Source of the DNA: Membranipora membranacea | Lineage: Eukaryota; Bryozoa; Gymnolaemata; Cheilostomatida; Membraniporidae | Assembly: GCA_914767715.1 (NCBI GenBank) | Contig: OU612075.1 | Coordinates: 9,052,001-9,116,000 of the forward strand | Direction of reading: 5' to 3' | Length of the DNA: 64,000 bases | Part shown: positions 12,475 through 24,511 of the stretch, piece by piece | Numbering within the stretch: position 1 is the first letter of the stretch | How the letters are laid out: each line of letters starts with the position of its first letter | Program-made: the position numbers and the translations under genes | Notes under the pieces: generated by a model | Databases searched by the model: none | The model's input: only the letters and a program-made list of their open reading frames with translations | What the model was told of the DNA's origin: nothing

Positions 12475-13703
12475 CCTTACTCTTACCTTACTCTGAAGAG
12501 CTCGCCTTGCCTGTTTTATGTCAAAGTGTTGGTGAATGTTCCCTTTTTTTCTGTCTTCTATGTTGAATCGATATTTACTGTTGGTTTTCTAGCTGTAAAC
12601 TCTTTTCTTGTCATTTCCTAGAGTATTGAATAGACCACATTTTTATGATGCAAAACCTTTCCCCCCCCCCACATCTCTGCTGGATAAGGTCCATTTTTTA
12701 CCTGCAATTCCGTATTTTTATGTTTCTTTGGACAGAAGCTGTCTGATATAAAGAGTGATACCATTCTATATTGGTTTACCTGGGGAAGTTGTGTGTAATG
12801 ATGTTATTATAAAGTAAAATACATACATTGGCACCCGGTATTCAAAGGACCGTAACAGTTCTCAAGCTTTCTTTATTCCTTATCCTCTCTATTTTTTAGC
12901 ACCATTTGCAAAACATTCCACTATTGGATTGAGTAAGACTGTCATTATAAGTGTTAATATTAAAAAAAATTGATCTAGCTTCCGTTGGTATTGAATTTGA
13001 TATAGCCAACCAGGTCAGAAAGTTTTTTCTTGGTCTCATGTAGAATTGTAGAAAGTATGATTGAATCTGAGATTGCCTCACATTGTTGGCTTCGCGGTTA
13101 ACCTCTAAATTATATATGATGCAAGTATTTTCAAAAATGCACCGTTCCCTTTTTCTGAGTTGTTCACCTCAGTGTCGAAATCACAATATTGTTCTCTGAT
13201 TGTTTTCCCTCTGTACCATTTACCAAATCCAGCATGGCTCAGAAACTTCATGGTATCAGGTTGGGGATTTTCTCTAGAAAACCAGTGCTATCATGCATTT
13301 ATTTTTAGCAGGGAGGGTGTGTTTCTAGGCCGTTTGCAGTGTTACTACCCTCATGATTTTTATCTTTTTTTTGGGTAGAATGTGGTATTTTTATTTAACA
13401 TTTTTGAACTGCCTCGTGGAGCTTAGAGAGCGGTGAAAGTTCTCATTAAAGCACACATGTAATGCCAAAGCTCGAATTTTGTTATATGGCACATGTTTGA
13501 TCTGAACTGTGGGTCGCCTTGCGACTTAACGGAGGTATGCAGAGTTCCAATTCCATGTGCCTATTCAATTATTGGCCTTTCTCTAGTCATTGTTTCTTTA
13601 CTAGACAGCACTGTAGGTAAACGGTTGGCTTGTTTCAGACTATGACCTGCATTTTTTTTTATGATCAGGAAGCAGTTGGCAGATTTAAAAAAAACCTTTA
13701 CAA
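12475..13703. other. Spacer between kinase copies
   Basis: No kinase exon is visible between copies 1 and 2. It includes a C10 run near 12661 and short frames without splice support. Confidence 0.4.
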
Positions 13704-14441
13704 CTTACTTATTTGACTTATGTCATTGACTTTCACAGGGAATTAAATTGCTATAATCACCAACCTGCTTGACTGGTGAGAAAAACTGTGGCTATCATGC
13801 TCGAAAGAGCAGAGAGCCCAAGGTCAGCAATCTTAGCCCTCTCATTCACAATCTTCAACACGAGGAGAATAATTGGGAAGAAACTCTATCAACTTAGATT
13901 AAGTAATAATTACGCAAAAGTTACGGTCTTCAAATGTAGATTACTTGTTTCAATTATGTCTTGACTAGGCATGAAAATAACAGTGATATAATATCCTTAT
14001 TCGCTTTGATGTTATGAGGAAGATATCCCTCATTTCATAATCACCAACAACACGAATTGACTAATGGTACCATACAACTGATCAATATGGCAAGCGGTTT
14101 CAATCAAAAATTAAACCTGTGTGCAGAATCACAATTTAATAAGCCTAACCAATTCACTTACTGACTGCATGAACAAAAAAACCAGACATCAAATCTCATC
14201 CCTCAATACCCTATAACTAAAGGCAATTGGGGGTCCGATTTTGAAAGTTTACTCACTCTTGGTAGAGTAGGCTGATTCCGAGTATTGTGGGAAGGAGCCA
14301 CAAGCTTCTGAAGGTCAGTTGTGGCAAGCTCTGTTATTAGGAGCACATCATTCTCGTTTAGGCTGCACACTCTATAAACCAGCATTATGGAGTGGTGCCT
14401 GAGTGTGCGAGAAAATGCAAAGCCACGATTATAATTTTTGA
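13704..14441 (-). pseudogene. Kinase duplicon, copy 2
   Basis: A second copy of the same segment, highly similar to copy 1 along its length. The N-lobe exon (about 14257..14407) has a good GTGAGT donor, but its acceptor AG is changed to CG (ctag to ctcg at about 14408). The metal-loop exon 13765..13852 keeps DLG. Compared with copy 1, the catalytic-loop exon and its flanks are deleted between 'cagtgatataata' and 'tccttattcgctttg' near 13993, so no HRD motif exists. The copy cannot encode an active kinase. Confidence 0.7.
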
Positions 14442-14827
14442 CCGAAAGTAGACTTTCACCATTCGGTCCTATGGCCTATGATATTTGAGCCCTGGGAGAA
14501 TAGAATACTCCCTACAAAATGGGGTGATTTTTGTGTATGAGGCATGTGCAATGCTGTCACTTTCAACGTGCTAATAGACAGTTTTTTGAGCTAAAAGTTA
14601 CAATGAGCTCTGAGATTTAATGATGCAAATGCTGAATTAAAAAATTTTTCTGCGATACAGGTTTTCTTGATAAGCCTGTTCCACCTCTGTTTTCTTATGC
14701 TGTGTGTGCTAAAGAGTACCCAAACGTTGAGATCAAATGTAGAGTACTAGGCTCAAATTAGCATTTTTAGATATTTGAGTTGACTTATTTCATCAGCTAA
14801 GGAAGACTGTTAAGTGGAGACTCAGAT

Positions 14828-15588
14828 CTTGACTTATGTAATTGATCTTAACAGGGAATTAAATTGCTATAATCACCATCCTGCCTGACTGGAAATGGAT
14901 GCTGTGGCCATCATGCTCGATAGATAATCATTACGCAAATGTTACGGTCTTCGAATGTAGTTTACTTGTTTCGATGATGTCTTGACTAGGCATGGAAATA
15001 ACAGTGATATAAAAGAGCGCAACACTCACCAGAATATTTGCTAGTTTCATGTCTCTGTGTATCAGTTGCCGGTTGTGGAGGTACAACAGACCAGAGCAAA
15101 CTTGGAGTAGGTATTTCATCCTCTGAGACCCAGGTTCCTATAACAAAATGTAAGCCCAAGGCTACTGCATTTTTTAGTTACTGCCATCATGTCGTATAAA
15201 TCCCCTTATTCGCTTTGATGTTATGTCATATTGGACAGTATCCTTCATTTGGCAATTTGTACGCTCATACCAAACATAAAAAGCCTGGATGCAACGTTAT
15301 AGCTCATAATCAGCAACAACAACATGAATTGACTCATCGTATCATACCACTGATCCTGGCAAATAATATCGATCAAAATTAGGTAGAGTGCAGAATCACA
15401 ATTTCATACGCCTAACCAATTCGCTTGGTGGCTGCTTGCAAGAAGGACTGCAGCAAATCTCATACCTCAATACCCTATATGTAAAGGCAATGGGGGGTAA
15501 AATTTTAAAATTTTACTCACTATTTGTTGAGTGGTTGGCTGGTCGCGGTGGTGTGTGTCGGTGTTGTGAGATTCTGTAGATCACCAAA
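14828..15588 (-). pseudogene. Kinase duplicon, copy 3
   Basis: The third copy keeps what the others lost. Exon 15030..15122 encodes an intact catalytic loop (GLLYLHNRQLIHRDMKLANI) with a cag acceptor and GTGAG donor. The metal-loop exon is deleted: the sequence runs from the 'caccatcctgcctgactgg' flank into the next flank around 14895-14935. The N-lobe exon (about 15533-15590) is degenerate and joins Harbinger transposase sequence. Alone it cannot make a kinase domain. Confidence 0.7.
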
Positions 15589-15589
15589 C

Positions 15590-16560
15590 ATATTTTCTAT
15601 GACCCTCCTTGCCCTTGACAGCCTGTAGTTAAAGATACGCTTTCGTTCTGAGTCAAGCGAACGGCCCGGGAAAGGCCACATAATTGTTTGGGCGGAGAGG
15701 GAAAGCTTCGTCTGCGACGAACATGTATGGAAAGTTAAGGGAACTGTGACATTTTGGACTTGGCAGTGTAACCAAATATTTGCTCCTCAATCACATGCCT
15801 GATAGGCCTGCTAACTTGATAGTAGGCCTACATAGATACCATTCGATATCATAGTACAAATGTGACCCATGGTTAATGGCAATTGTTTGTTCTCAGAAAT
15901 TGTCTGCGGCGGTGATTCTGATTCAACTGCCTAAGCTACCTAATTGGGCTCTCAGGCACTATATAAAGATCAATACCCATTTGAAATTGGAGATCCCAGC
16001 ATTCCTTGGGAGTGGTGACTGGTTGGTAAATTAGTGAAAGATGGAGCAACAAAACACTCACCAAAGAGCTACGTTTCCATTCATCAGGTCCTGAGGGGGG
16101 ATTCAGGTAGATCGGTTGCAGAACTTTCCATAGTCCTATGCATGTTTCCTCAATGATCTGTGACACTGTCGACCTGCCTAGCCTGTAGTGGGAAGCTATA
16201 GCAGCTTGTGATGAGCCCTCAGCTAAATGATGCATAAGACACAGAAAGTTTCAGACTTGGTTCAATAGCTTTTCTCATCACAGTGTGTTTCTTGGTGATA
16301 TAGGGGCTTATCAATCCTGAAATATAATCGATGTTTTCAGATGTCATCCTCAAATACTTGATGTGTCTTCTTTTGTCAGTATAATCTCTCAGCTGGTGTA
16401 TGAGATTAGAATATACACCAAGCCTTGTTGATTTATGGTATGAACCTAATGCCATCATGCTTTTTGCTGTCCATGACTCCATATTCATTATTCAGCCGTT
16501 TTTTCTTTGGCAACAAAACCTTTTTCTTCATTTCAAGCAAACCAGCCATTTCCTCTGTTC
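15590..16560 (-). pseudogene. Harbinger/PIF-type transposase, frameshifted
   Basis: Read on the minus strand. About 16219..16488 gives the N-terminal helical part (YSNLIHQLRDY...IKYLRMTSENIDYISGL). About 15990..16230 continues with SHYRLGRSTVSQIIEETC and LQPIYLNPPS, the conserved block before the DDE domain of Harbinger transposases. About 15590..15735 gives [19 protein letters not shown] and then [14 protein letters not shown], the conserved end of the catalytic domain. One base is missing near 16230 and one extra base sits near 15670. Most of the central catalytic domain is not visible. The element is dead. Its end touches the degenerate N-lobe exon of kinase copy 3. Confidence 0.8.
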
Positions 16561-16639
16561 ATCTATTTTAATCAGGAAACTGACAATAATGACAAAGCTG
16601 GGCTCACTAAACTTTCTCCTGTCTATTGATTACACCCTG

Positions 16640-18106
16640 AAATAATTGGCAGGTGGTCATTTCGGGGGTGTGCATCGCCCATTTCACGCCCTTGCATGGC
16701 CCATACACCGCCTATACCACGCACAACACATCGCACCTGATTGCCCATACCTCGCCCAAGGTTTAACTGCTGTGCGGTGTATGTGTGATGTACCAACATG
16801 GAGTTTTCCAGCCCACTCCAGCCCACTCACTTGCTATGAATCGCCCTGGTCAGTCCTGACTTGTCCTCTTTCAAAATCATGAGAGTGCTGGCTCACTTTC
16901 GCACAGGCAATGCCCATCTAGGCTCAAGCTGTCCTCTTGATGTTAACTTTTACATCGTAAGCGACCAGATGTCTCTCAACAGTGTAATATTGGCTGGTTA
17001 TAAATAATTACAAAATTGTCAATTTTTTTAATATTTTTCACTTAAACTATTATCAAACTATATTTTCTTACATGCAATAATTTTTATGAATATTTTCATG
17101 ATATAATTCTAACAGAATATTTTTCAATAATATTTTATTTCAGTTATAGCACATTACCTCTAGTTCATTGATTTTATTTCCGATCATATTTTGCTATCGG
17201 AGGTCCAACACCTCTATTTATTTCCCCATTGCTTTACATGCAAACTATGTTGACTTGTCACCTCAATAGGCCTGCTTCAGGGTCTTTCAATTCTTCAACC
17301 AGACCACTCAAAATGATGGTATGCTTCTGCCCTTCGGTATTGGTGACTATGGGTTGAAAATTGCCTGTCAGACTATTCCAGTGGCTCCATATATAAGACC
17401 ATTGCATTTTTCACACATTTCCCGTCTAATTTTCATTAGCCTAACCGTATGCATTGATCGTCCTAATATGATTTTGCAAAAATAATTTCAAAATTTAAAT
17501 CAATAAACTCCCATTGCAAATACACCTGAGAATATTTACTTGGTTCAACATCACTGATAGCAGTGCTTTGAATTGGCTACAGACTCATTTGTCATCAGTT
17601 ATACTAATCAATTTATTGGAGGAGGGGTGCAACAAGTTGACCTTGACCGAATTACAGGTGTATTACCGGAGTAACTAAACTAAACTTACTACTAGAGGTA
17701 ATGTGCTATATCTGAACAGGGAGAATTCTCCCTGATTTGAAATAAAATATTATTTAAAAATATTCTGTTGGATTAAATCATGAAGCTATTTTTAAAAATT
17801 ATTGCATGAAAGAAAATATAGTTTGATAATAGTTTAAGTAAAAAATATTAAAGAAATTGACAATTTTGTACAATTATTTATAAACAGCTATAGCAAGTGA
17901 GTGGGCTGGAGTGGGCTGGAAATGCGAGGGTGGGCCATGTTGGTACATCACACGTACACCGCACAGCAGTTAAACCTTGGGCAAGGTATGGGCGATCAGG
18001 TGCGATGTGTTGTGCGTGGTATAGGCGGTGTATGGGCCATGCAAGGGCGGGAGTGGGCGTGACATGGGCGATGCACACCCCCGAAATGACCACTTACCAA
18101 ATAATT
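16640..18106. mobile_element. Non-autonomous DNA element with long terminal inverted repeats
   Basis: The outer arm 16648 to about 16836 (ggcaggtggtcatttcgggg...) is inverted at about 17885..18098. A second AT-rich pair follows inside: about 16990-17170 against 17690-17885. The left arm carries about 150 bp between the two parts that the right arm lacks. The identical 8 bp 'aaataatt' flanks both ends (16640-16647 and 18099-18106), as expected for a target-site duplication. The centre (17170-17690) has no transposase. An 8-bp duplication is typical of hAT and P superfamilies; the family is not established. Confidence 0.85.
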
Positions 18107-20330
18107 AATACGAATTTTGGAGAGGACAATCCTGTGTGGCATGCTGATATTCGTACAAGATTTTATTTGTACAAATTCGTGGAAATTTGCAAGTGCGTGT
18201 GGCCTTACCTTTACAGTATATATATAAAAAAATCTTTATTAGCTCATCCATGTATTTCATTGGGATACTTTGGCATTAGCCCCTACATCAATCAGTAGGG
18301 CAGCTAGGTCTATTGTTATTTCCGATGATGGAATAACTACATACTGGGGTATATGTAAGATTTATCCTGTATTGAAAGGAAAGGAGCCTGCTATGACTAG
18401 TAAAAAGGTCACATAATGCCCCAACATCCTTTCTCATGCCATTCAGTGGGTGGTGGAACAAACGTTCCAGAACAGGAAGGCCATATGATGCAATTGTTAA
18501 TTTGCACATTGTAAGATCTAATAGCTGTAGACCAGTTATCTTAGTTTGTGCGATGGACCATTTTTCTCATGTCTGTCATGAACTTTGGGTTCGAGGTTAT
18601 AATAAACCTAGACAGGACACTATGCTGCTCACTTAACTTTGATCTGGATACGCAGCTGAATATCCTGATTCATTATGAATTTATAAATTATTTACATTCA
18701 TACCACATTATCTCATCAAGATTTTCTCATCATTATTCCTAATATGATTTACTCTGACTCTAAAAGTTGACTCCTTCCTGCCATTTCACTAGCTCTTTCC
18801 AAAACCCACTCTCCTTTTCACAGGGGAAGCTAGCTCCGGTAAGATGGCACCGAAGTAAAAGGTATGAGGTTGTGGGTAAATCCCACACTGATCATGTGGT
18901 ATACTATTGTAAATGTATTCACAAGTTTGCACCATTAACCATAAAGCTACTCATGACTTCTGAGGTGTGTCTATCTGTATTGGTATGTCCAACATTGTTT
19001 AGGTTAGGTGTATCTTAACAGTAGCTACTCTCGCTTTTAAGTGGTTGCAACTTTATTGGAGAAATTGACGACTGTAACCTGTTAATATAAGTGATATTTT
19101 AAAATTGGTACATGAAACATTAAAACACATTAAAAACATTTGACATCAAATTGTTGTGAACGATGCAGAAGTGAATACAAAGAAATAGAATAAAGCATAA
19201 GATTCTTATCTTACAATTTTTAACACCTTGACATTAGTATGGTGATTCCTGGTTTGCTGTTATTTTGTGTGCTGTTGTACTGAACATAATAATAAAATGA
19301 TATACAATGACTACAAAAATTAGGTAACAACAAATCTATGTGGCAATTGCATACGCGGTAAATGCAATCAATTTCAGATTAATTGTACGTTCATAAATTG
19401 GTGATACATGTAATTAACAATAAAATACAAAGAATGAACATACATATTCAGCCTTAGAGTAAAGATATGTGTAATACGTGTAATGTGTGTGATAATATGG
19501 CTAATTCTCCTGAAGTTTCGTGAATAGTAAGAAGAAAATTTACCCAAAAAGATGGGCTTGAATCTAAAACTGAGTTTTCTACATTTGGACGTCGTAGTTC
19601 AGTGACGACTAAATGCCTAATGCTATAAATTCGGTAAGAATAGTTGTTTAGATTTGGTTAGTCACAGCTTGAAATAATATTGAGTATAATGAGCTGGGAA
19701 ATAAAATTGACATCATGCTGTGAAAAAGTTACATAGAATCTGCGACCTTGATCAAATACTAGCCACTATTGCGTAATATTAATTTAGGTGAGGCAAAAAC
19801 TGGGTGCATCACGTTATACCGATACACTATCCATCCTGCTTCGTTCCCATCTGAACTCGGTGATTATCGCCTTTTGAAGTTTGGCAGGCGATTGCCCATG
19901 GAACTGCACAACAACACAGTTTTTTAGCTCGGCCAACTCATACCCAAAACTAGTAGGCCTCAAGAAGTGGTGAAAGAAATATGATATCGGGGAGATTACT
20001 GAGTGTCTAGCATATGTAATAGTTTTTGGAAACTCAAATAAATGTAATTCAATTTGTTCAGCAAGGGGTGAAGGTAAGGCTTGAACGGGTCCACAAAACC
20101 AGAATCGGGTCAGGTTTCCGGGTTTTGGCTTTCTTTCAGGACCAGGCCAGGTCGGGTTTTGAGTACGCTTGAAACAGAGCTACTGAACCTATTTATTGCC
20201 AGGCTGTTGTAAATTATTGAATTCATTCATACAAAGAATACAAAAAGTACCACAGTCATAACATTCAAACTGATTGCATGATAACCCCCATTCCTTGAGA
20301 TACAAAAACTGTTATCGGCAAAGTTGCTGT
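18107..20330. other. AT-rich, no gene seen
   Basis: Short frames on both strands without splice support or recognisable motifs. Confidence 0.45.
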
Positions 20331-20362
20331 TCTAGGCTCCCAAATTGGATCTCAAGATCATT

Positions 20363-22011
20363 TTACATCGAAATGGATTTTTTATGCCTCTTACTAGGGA
20401 TTTGCTGCTGTATCCGGTGAGCTTTCTTGGCAGTGACTTTTGCAGCTTCTTTTGCACGTCTGATAAAGTGGGAGGCTGAGAGAACGGTGTATTTATCGAG
20501 CATACAGTGGAAGAGAAGTAGGTTTTCACTACCGCTGACTTCTCTCCACTTAGAGTTTAATCGTTCATCCTGATAGAGAAGATCGAGAATGTGGCTGTAC
20601 ATCTTTCCACCCTTAGCCTTGCAGCTGTCTGATCTCTCGTAAGACAAACTTCTTGTCTACATCCAAAAAAAGGTCCGTGACAATGGAAGTGGGTAGCTTA
20701 AGTGCTCCCGTCACATACTCTTTCCTCCGAGTTTCTGCGGCAGTTTTATCTGCACCGTCTCTCTCTCTGGTGGTGAGCGACTCTAAAATCTCCAGATCGT
20801 CTTTTAATGCTGCCGTTTCAGCCTTCAACTTTTCATTATACATATGTCGGAGTGCAGCCTTTTTTTTATTTTCATCAGTTTAGAAATCGTCCAACCGCAG
20901 ATGTGGCGGACACGGCTGATGTTATGATTGTCATAGTTATTGGTAACCTCGAGTACGCTCTCAGAGAGTTTATCCAGTTGAGAGGTTTTTTGTGAGAGTA
21001 GTTCCACTCTCAGCTGCTCAGCGATACTGTATGCTACTCTCTTCTGGGAAGCTTTGGTTGTTGTAGGTTGCTGAGAGCTGAAGAGTTGTGCCACTCTCAC
21101 ATCATACTCATGGCTCGCCATGAACTGGTGAAGTTTCTGGTAGTAAAGAGTGATATCCTTGTTTGCAGGGTTATCACTCAGCTGACTAGAAAATAAGGAG
21201 CTCATCGTTGTAATCAGAGATCTGATGAACTTTAGGCGTGCTGCCCGAGTATGTATGTCAGTGACATGAGCGATACACTGATTGACCGCAGTGCTGTTCC
21301 TAGTTGTTGGTTCTGGAATCACAACAGTTGTTAAGTGGGTGAGGATTCGAGTGTCCAACTCAACAAGATACACGTCATCGTCAATCTGGCTGTCGCTCTC
21401 TGTAGATACACTAAATTCCCAGTCTACCAGCGGTAATCCTGATGACAATGTAGCTTGTAGTGTCACTGATCATCTGACAGCAACTGAGATTTTCCATAAC
21501 CGGAGTAGTTGTGGAGAGTGAGCTGTAAAAGTTTGTAACACTAGTTGGCTGAGGTTTTACCAGCGTTTTATGATAATTTATGAGTTTGAGTCCTGAAGTT
21601 GTCCTCACTCGACCAACTGCTACTCCTATCTGTCCTGGGTAGTTCATGTTTTTGCAGTCAACAAGAACTCATTGGAAGGTCATTCCCTGGGCCCGGTGTG
21701 CAGTGAGAGCAATGAGAGTATGATGGGGAGTTGAATACGAGTAGCGAGAACTTTGTTTTTTACTCCATCAAAGCTGGTAAACTGGAATGGCTTGAGAATA
21801 GTAGGTTGAGTAGTGCCATTAAATAATACTGTAATTGAACGTTCGTGCAGTTCTGTTACCACACCTTGTCTACCGTTGACTAGAGTGTCATTTAGATTAG
21901 CGATGAGTACAACCTTTGAATGTGGCTTTAGGTGCAGGAATTGTTGGCACGCTAGATGATTCAGTCTAGACGTAGAGCCGGAATCAACAGCCTTGTGGAC
22001 AGACACCTTTC
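20363..22011 (-). pseudogene. PIF1-like helicase, C-terminal half, disrupted
   Basis: An exon starting near 22011 (acceptor TTGTAG) encodes LKPHSKVVLIANLNDTLVNG, the PIF1/RecD-type segment before the last helicase motifs. It is followed near 21700 by ALTAHRAQGMTF, helicase motif V/VI, in another frame, and then by an in-frame TGA. Downstream the sequence reads YPGQIGVAVGRVRTT and a long helical tail (21466 to 20363) rich in Lys, Glu and Leu. The tail changes frame at least twice more, once at an A8 run near 20860. The N-terminal ATPase half is missing from this strand but present on the plus strand at 23150-24511. Multiple breaks argue for a pseudogene rather than assembly noise, since TFDP and the NTase-TPR gene in the same window are intact. 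Confidence 0.75.
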
Positions 22012-22355
22012 CTACAAATAAATTTCAAAAAAATTGGTATGAGTTATGTTAACAAGAAATTGTTCATGGAATTTTCATTCAATATTAGTAAAATATCATG
22101 AATGATGATAAAAATGATATGCTCTTAAAAATAAAATTTACACAGGAATGTGCCTATTTATTTGTAATAATATGTGTTCAATCATTAAACAGCGTGTACT
22201 TATTTCAAGACCAAGCCCCATTGTGAGGCTGCATTGCATTTGAGCTCCTACGCTGTTCTGCAGAACATTACCAACCACAGTCTAAGTTAATCAAACTCAA
22301 TATAAAAATGCAACTGGTAGTGATAAAATAAATAAGTCGGTGATCTATGACTCAG

Positions 22356-22401
22356 CAACAACTATGATGATGATACTTTTTTATCATCATCATAGTTGTT
22401 G
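22356..22401. repeat. Perfect 19-bp hairpin
   Basis: Left arm 22356-22374 and right arm 22383-22401 are exact reverse complements (caacaactatgatgatgat), with an 8-base loop. It lies right beside the 3' end of the Mutator-type fragment. Confidence 0.95.
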
Positions 22402-22416
22402 TCCTGATCTAACTTA

Positions 22417-22560
22417 TTTTTGTCCTGCCATATCATCATAGTCAAATGACTTAGAATCACCATCAGACAACATCACAGTATAACGCATACTATTCCCCTC
22501 AATTGATCTCTTCCACATAACATAACATAGGTCATTAGCAAACTTAAAGATGTCATAAAA
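22417..22560 (-). pseudogene. Mutator-like transposase fragment
   Basis: One exon-sized stretch reads DLCYVMWKRSIEGNSMRYTV followed by LSDGDSKSFD. The 'RYT..LSDGDSK' signature is what I know from the Mutator-like transposase domain common in marine invertebrate genomes. A possible acceptor (TTTAAG) precedes it and TAA ends it. No further transposase exons are visible, so this is a fragment. Confidence 0.6.
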
Positions 22561-23149
22561 AAAATAATAATGTTTCATATGCTGAAGACCTTCGTTTTCA
22601 TGTTCAATGCACAGCCTGCCCTTAAAAGCGTTCGGGATGGCGATCGCGGTCGTTAAGGGGGTGGGTGGGAAGCTAGGGAATTCCCTTTTTTGCAATTTAC
22701 TACTTTTTTAACTTTAGCACCTGTTTACAGCACTATTGCTTCATTTCACAGAGTTCTAACCCTGTTTTTCAGATTCCTCATACCTTAAAACATTTAAATA
22801 TGTTGTTACATCAATGAAATATTAAAAATATACAGACATAATAATGGTTATCTTCTCCCATGTCTAGACATTCTCAGACACGGCAGTTTTCGGAGACTCG
22901 AAAATGAATCTTGTCAGTATAGGCTCGTTTAAAATAGACCTAATCTCTGTTCTTTATTGCCATATCAGAATGTCTTATTTCTTCCTATGTTCTCCCATGT
23001 TAGTTAAATAGTTTAATTGTTTTAGTAATTTCCATTTTGTTTTGGTTATGGAATGTTTTTCTGAACAGACAACAATATTATTATTCTAAATTAAATCAGA
23101 AACACCCCAGTCTCTCATCATGGAATGCATAGAGCATTCTGTCTTCCAG

Positions 23150-24511
23150 GGTCATATGTGCTAGTGGTTGGACAACCTGGAACAGGGAAAACAGTATTGT
23201 TAAAGAGACTGTCTGAGAGGATAATTGAGTTGCACCCTTCCAAAACCATACAGATCACGGCCAGCACTGTCATAGCAAGTGCATCACTCGATGGAATGAC
23301 TATTCACAAATTCACAGGTATTTCAAGAACTAGAATGCAGAAAGTGTATCCGTATGTTCCCTAAAGAAAGTCAAAGATAAAAATAATTATTTGAATTGAT
23401 AGTTTGTGTTGAAATTGTTGTTTGCGCTCATTTTTTTATTTCACTTGCTTACAATTTCACCCTAAGGCCTACTCTACATACATCAGAAGTGGAGGATGTG
23501 TGAGTCAGTAGAGTAGACCTATTAAAACAGGATACAATCAATTGAGCTCTCAAACTAAAGTCTACTTTTTTTGGAGCTCCAGACTATTTCAAATCATTGC
23601 CTCTTGAGCTAGCCCAATATCCCAATTACCATTGGCCATACTTGTCATTGATGCCACCAAGTCTAACTCTAAATAACGGGTTACAGAGATATTTATCTCG
23701 GTATATATATTTATGATTTTGTGAACTGTGAAATGAATTTTCAGTTTCCACAGCTTCAACGTAGGAATTAATATTCATTTACAGGTATCGTAGATGGCAG
23801 ATTTTCGATCCAACAAGTTGTAAATAGACAAAAGGGCGAGCAGTACAAAGCTGTAAAGGAGAGGATCATAAAGACAGATGTCCTATTTATTGATGAGGTA
23901 TCGATGCTCTCTACAGTCGTCTTTGACCAGATAGGTGTATTACGAGAATTACGGGACTCTAAACTTCCCTTCGGTGGCATGCAGGTCAGTAAAGTTTGAT
24001 AACCACCGAAAATTGGTCTCAAACATGCCTCGTGTTCAATGGGCGTAGACTAGTTTGGTAGTGATAGCACTCCAAACATTCATAGAGACATGCCATATCG
24101 CTAATTTTAAGACTAGCTAACCGTTACTTAACCTAAATTTCAGCTGCAGCTCGCAAAATTTTGGCGCTAGCTAAGTCTTTCAAAGTCAAGCAAAACTAAA
24201 TCTTTGGTACTTGCAGGTGGCGCTCTGTCTTGTGCTAGGCTCAACACCAGTAAAGCCTAACATTGACTAAGAATGCTTATACTTGAAAGTCTACTGACGG
24301 TAACAGTATATTTTGCAAATTACTAATAAGCGTTGCATTTATTGGTTCTTACAGGTACTCATGTTTGGAGATTTTCATCAACTGAAACCGGTGCCAAACC
24401 ACAGTGTAAGGGACCCTGGAACTGTTCTTGTAGATGAAACATATATGGATCGACTAACAGCTCTCATACCGCATCACCATCTCCTAACTAGACTTTACCG
24501 ACAAACTGAGA
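23150..24511 (+). pseudogene. PIF1-like helicase, N-terminal ATPase half
   Basis: Three exons with good borders: 23150..23317, 23785..23984 and 24355..24511. Exon 1 carries Walker A (VVGQPGTGKT), exon 2 Walker B (DVLFIDEVSML), exon 3 motif III (MFGDFHQLKPVP) and LLTRLYRQTE. Phases join correctly, so this part still reads cleanly. No start exon was identified upstream and no C-terminal motifs follow on the plus strand. The missing C-terminal half lies about 1.1 kb upstream on the opposite strand. Function of the family: 5'-3' DNA helicase; such genes also occur inside mobile elements. This copy is incomplete and probably not functional. Confidence 0.75.

Noticed and set aside
16646-16882. Open frames within the inverted arms near 16.7 and 18.0 kb
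   Set aside because: They arise from the terminal inverted repeat and occur in mirror form at both ends. No domain is seen.
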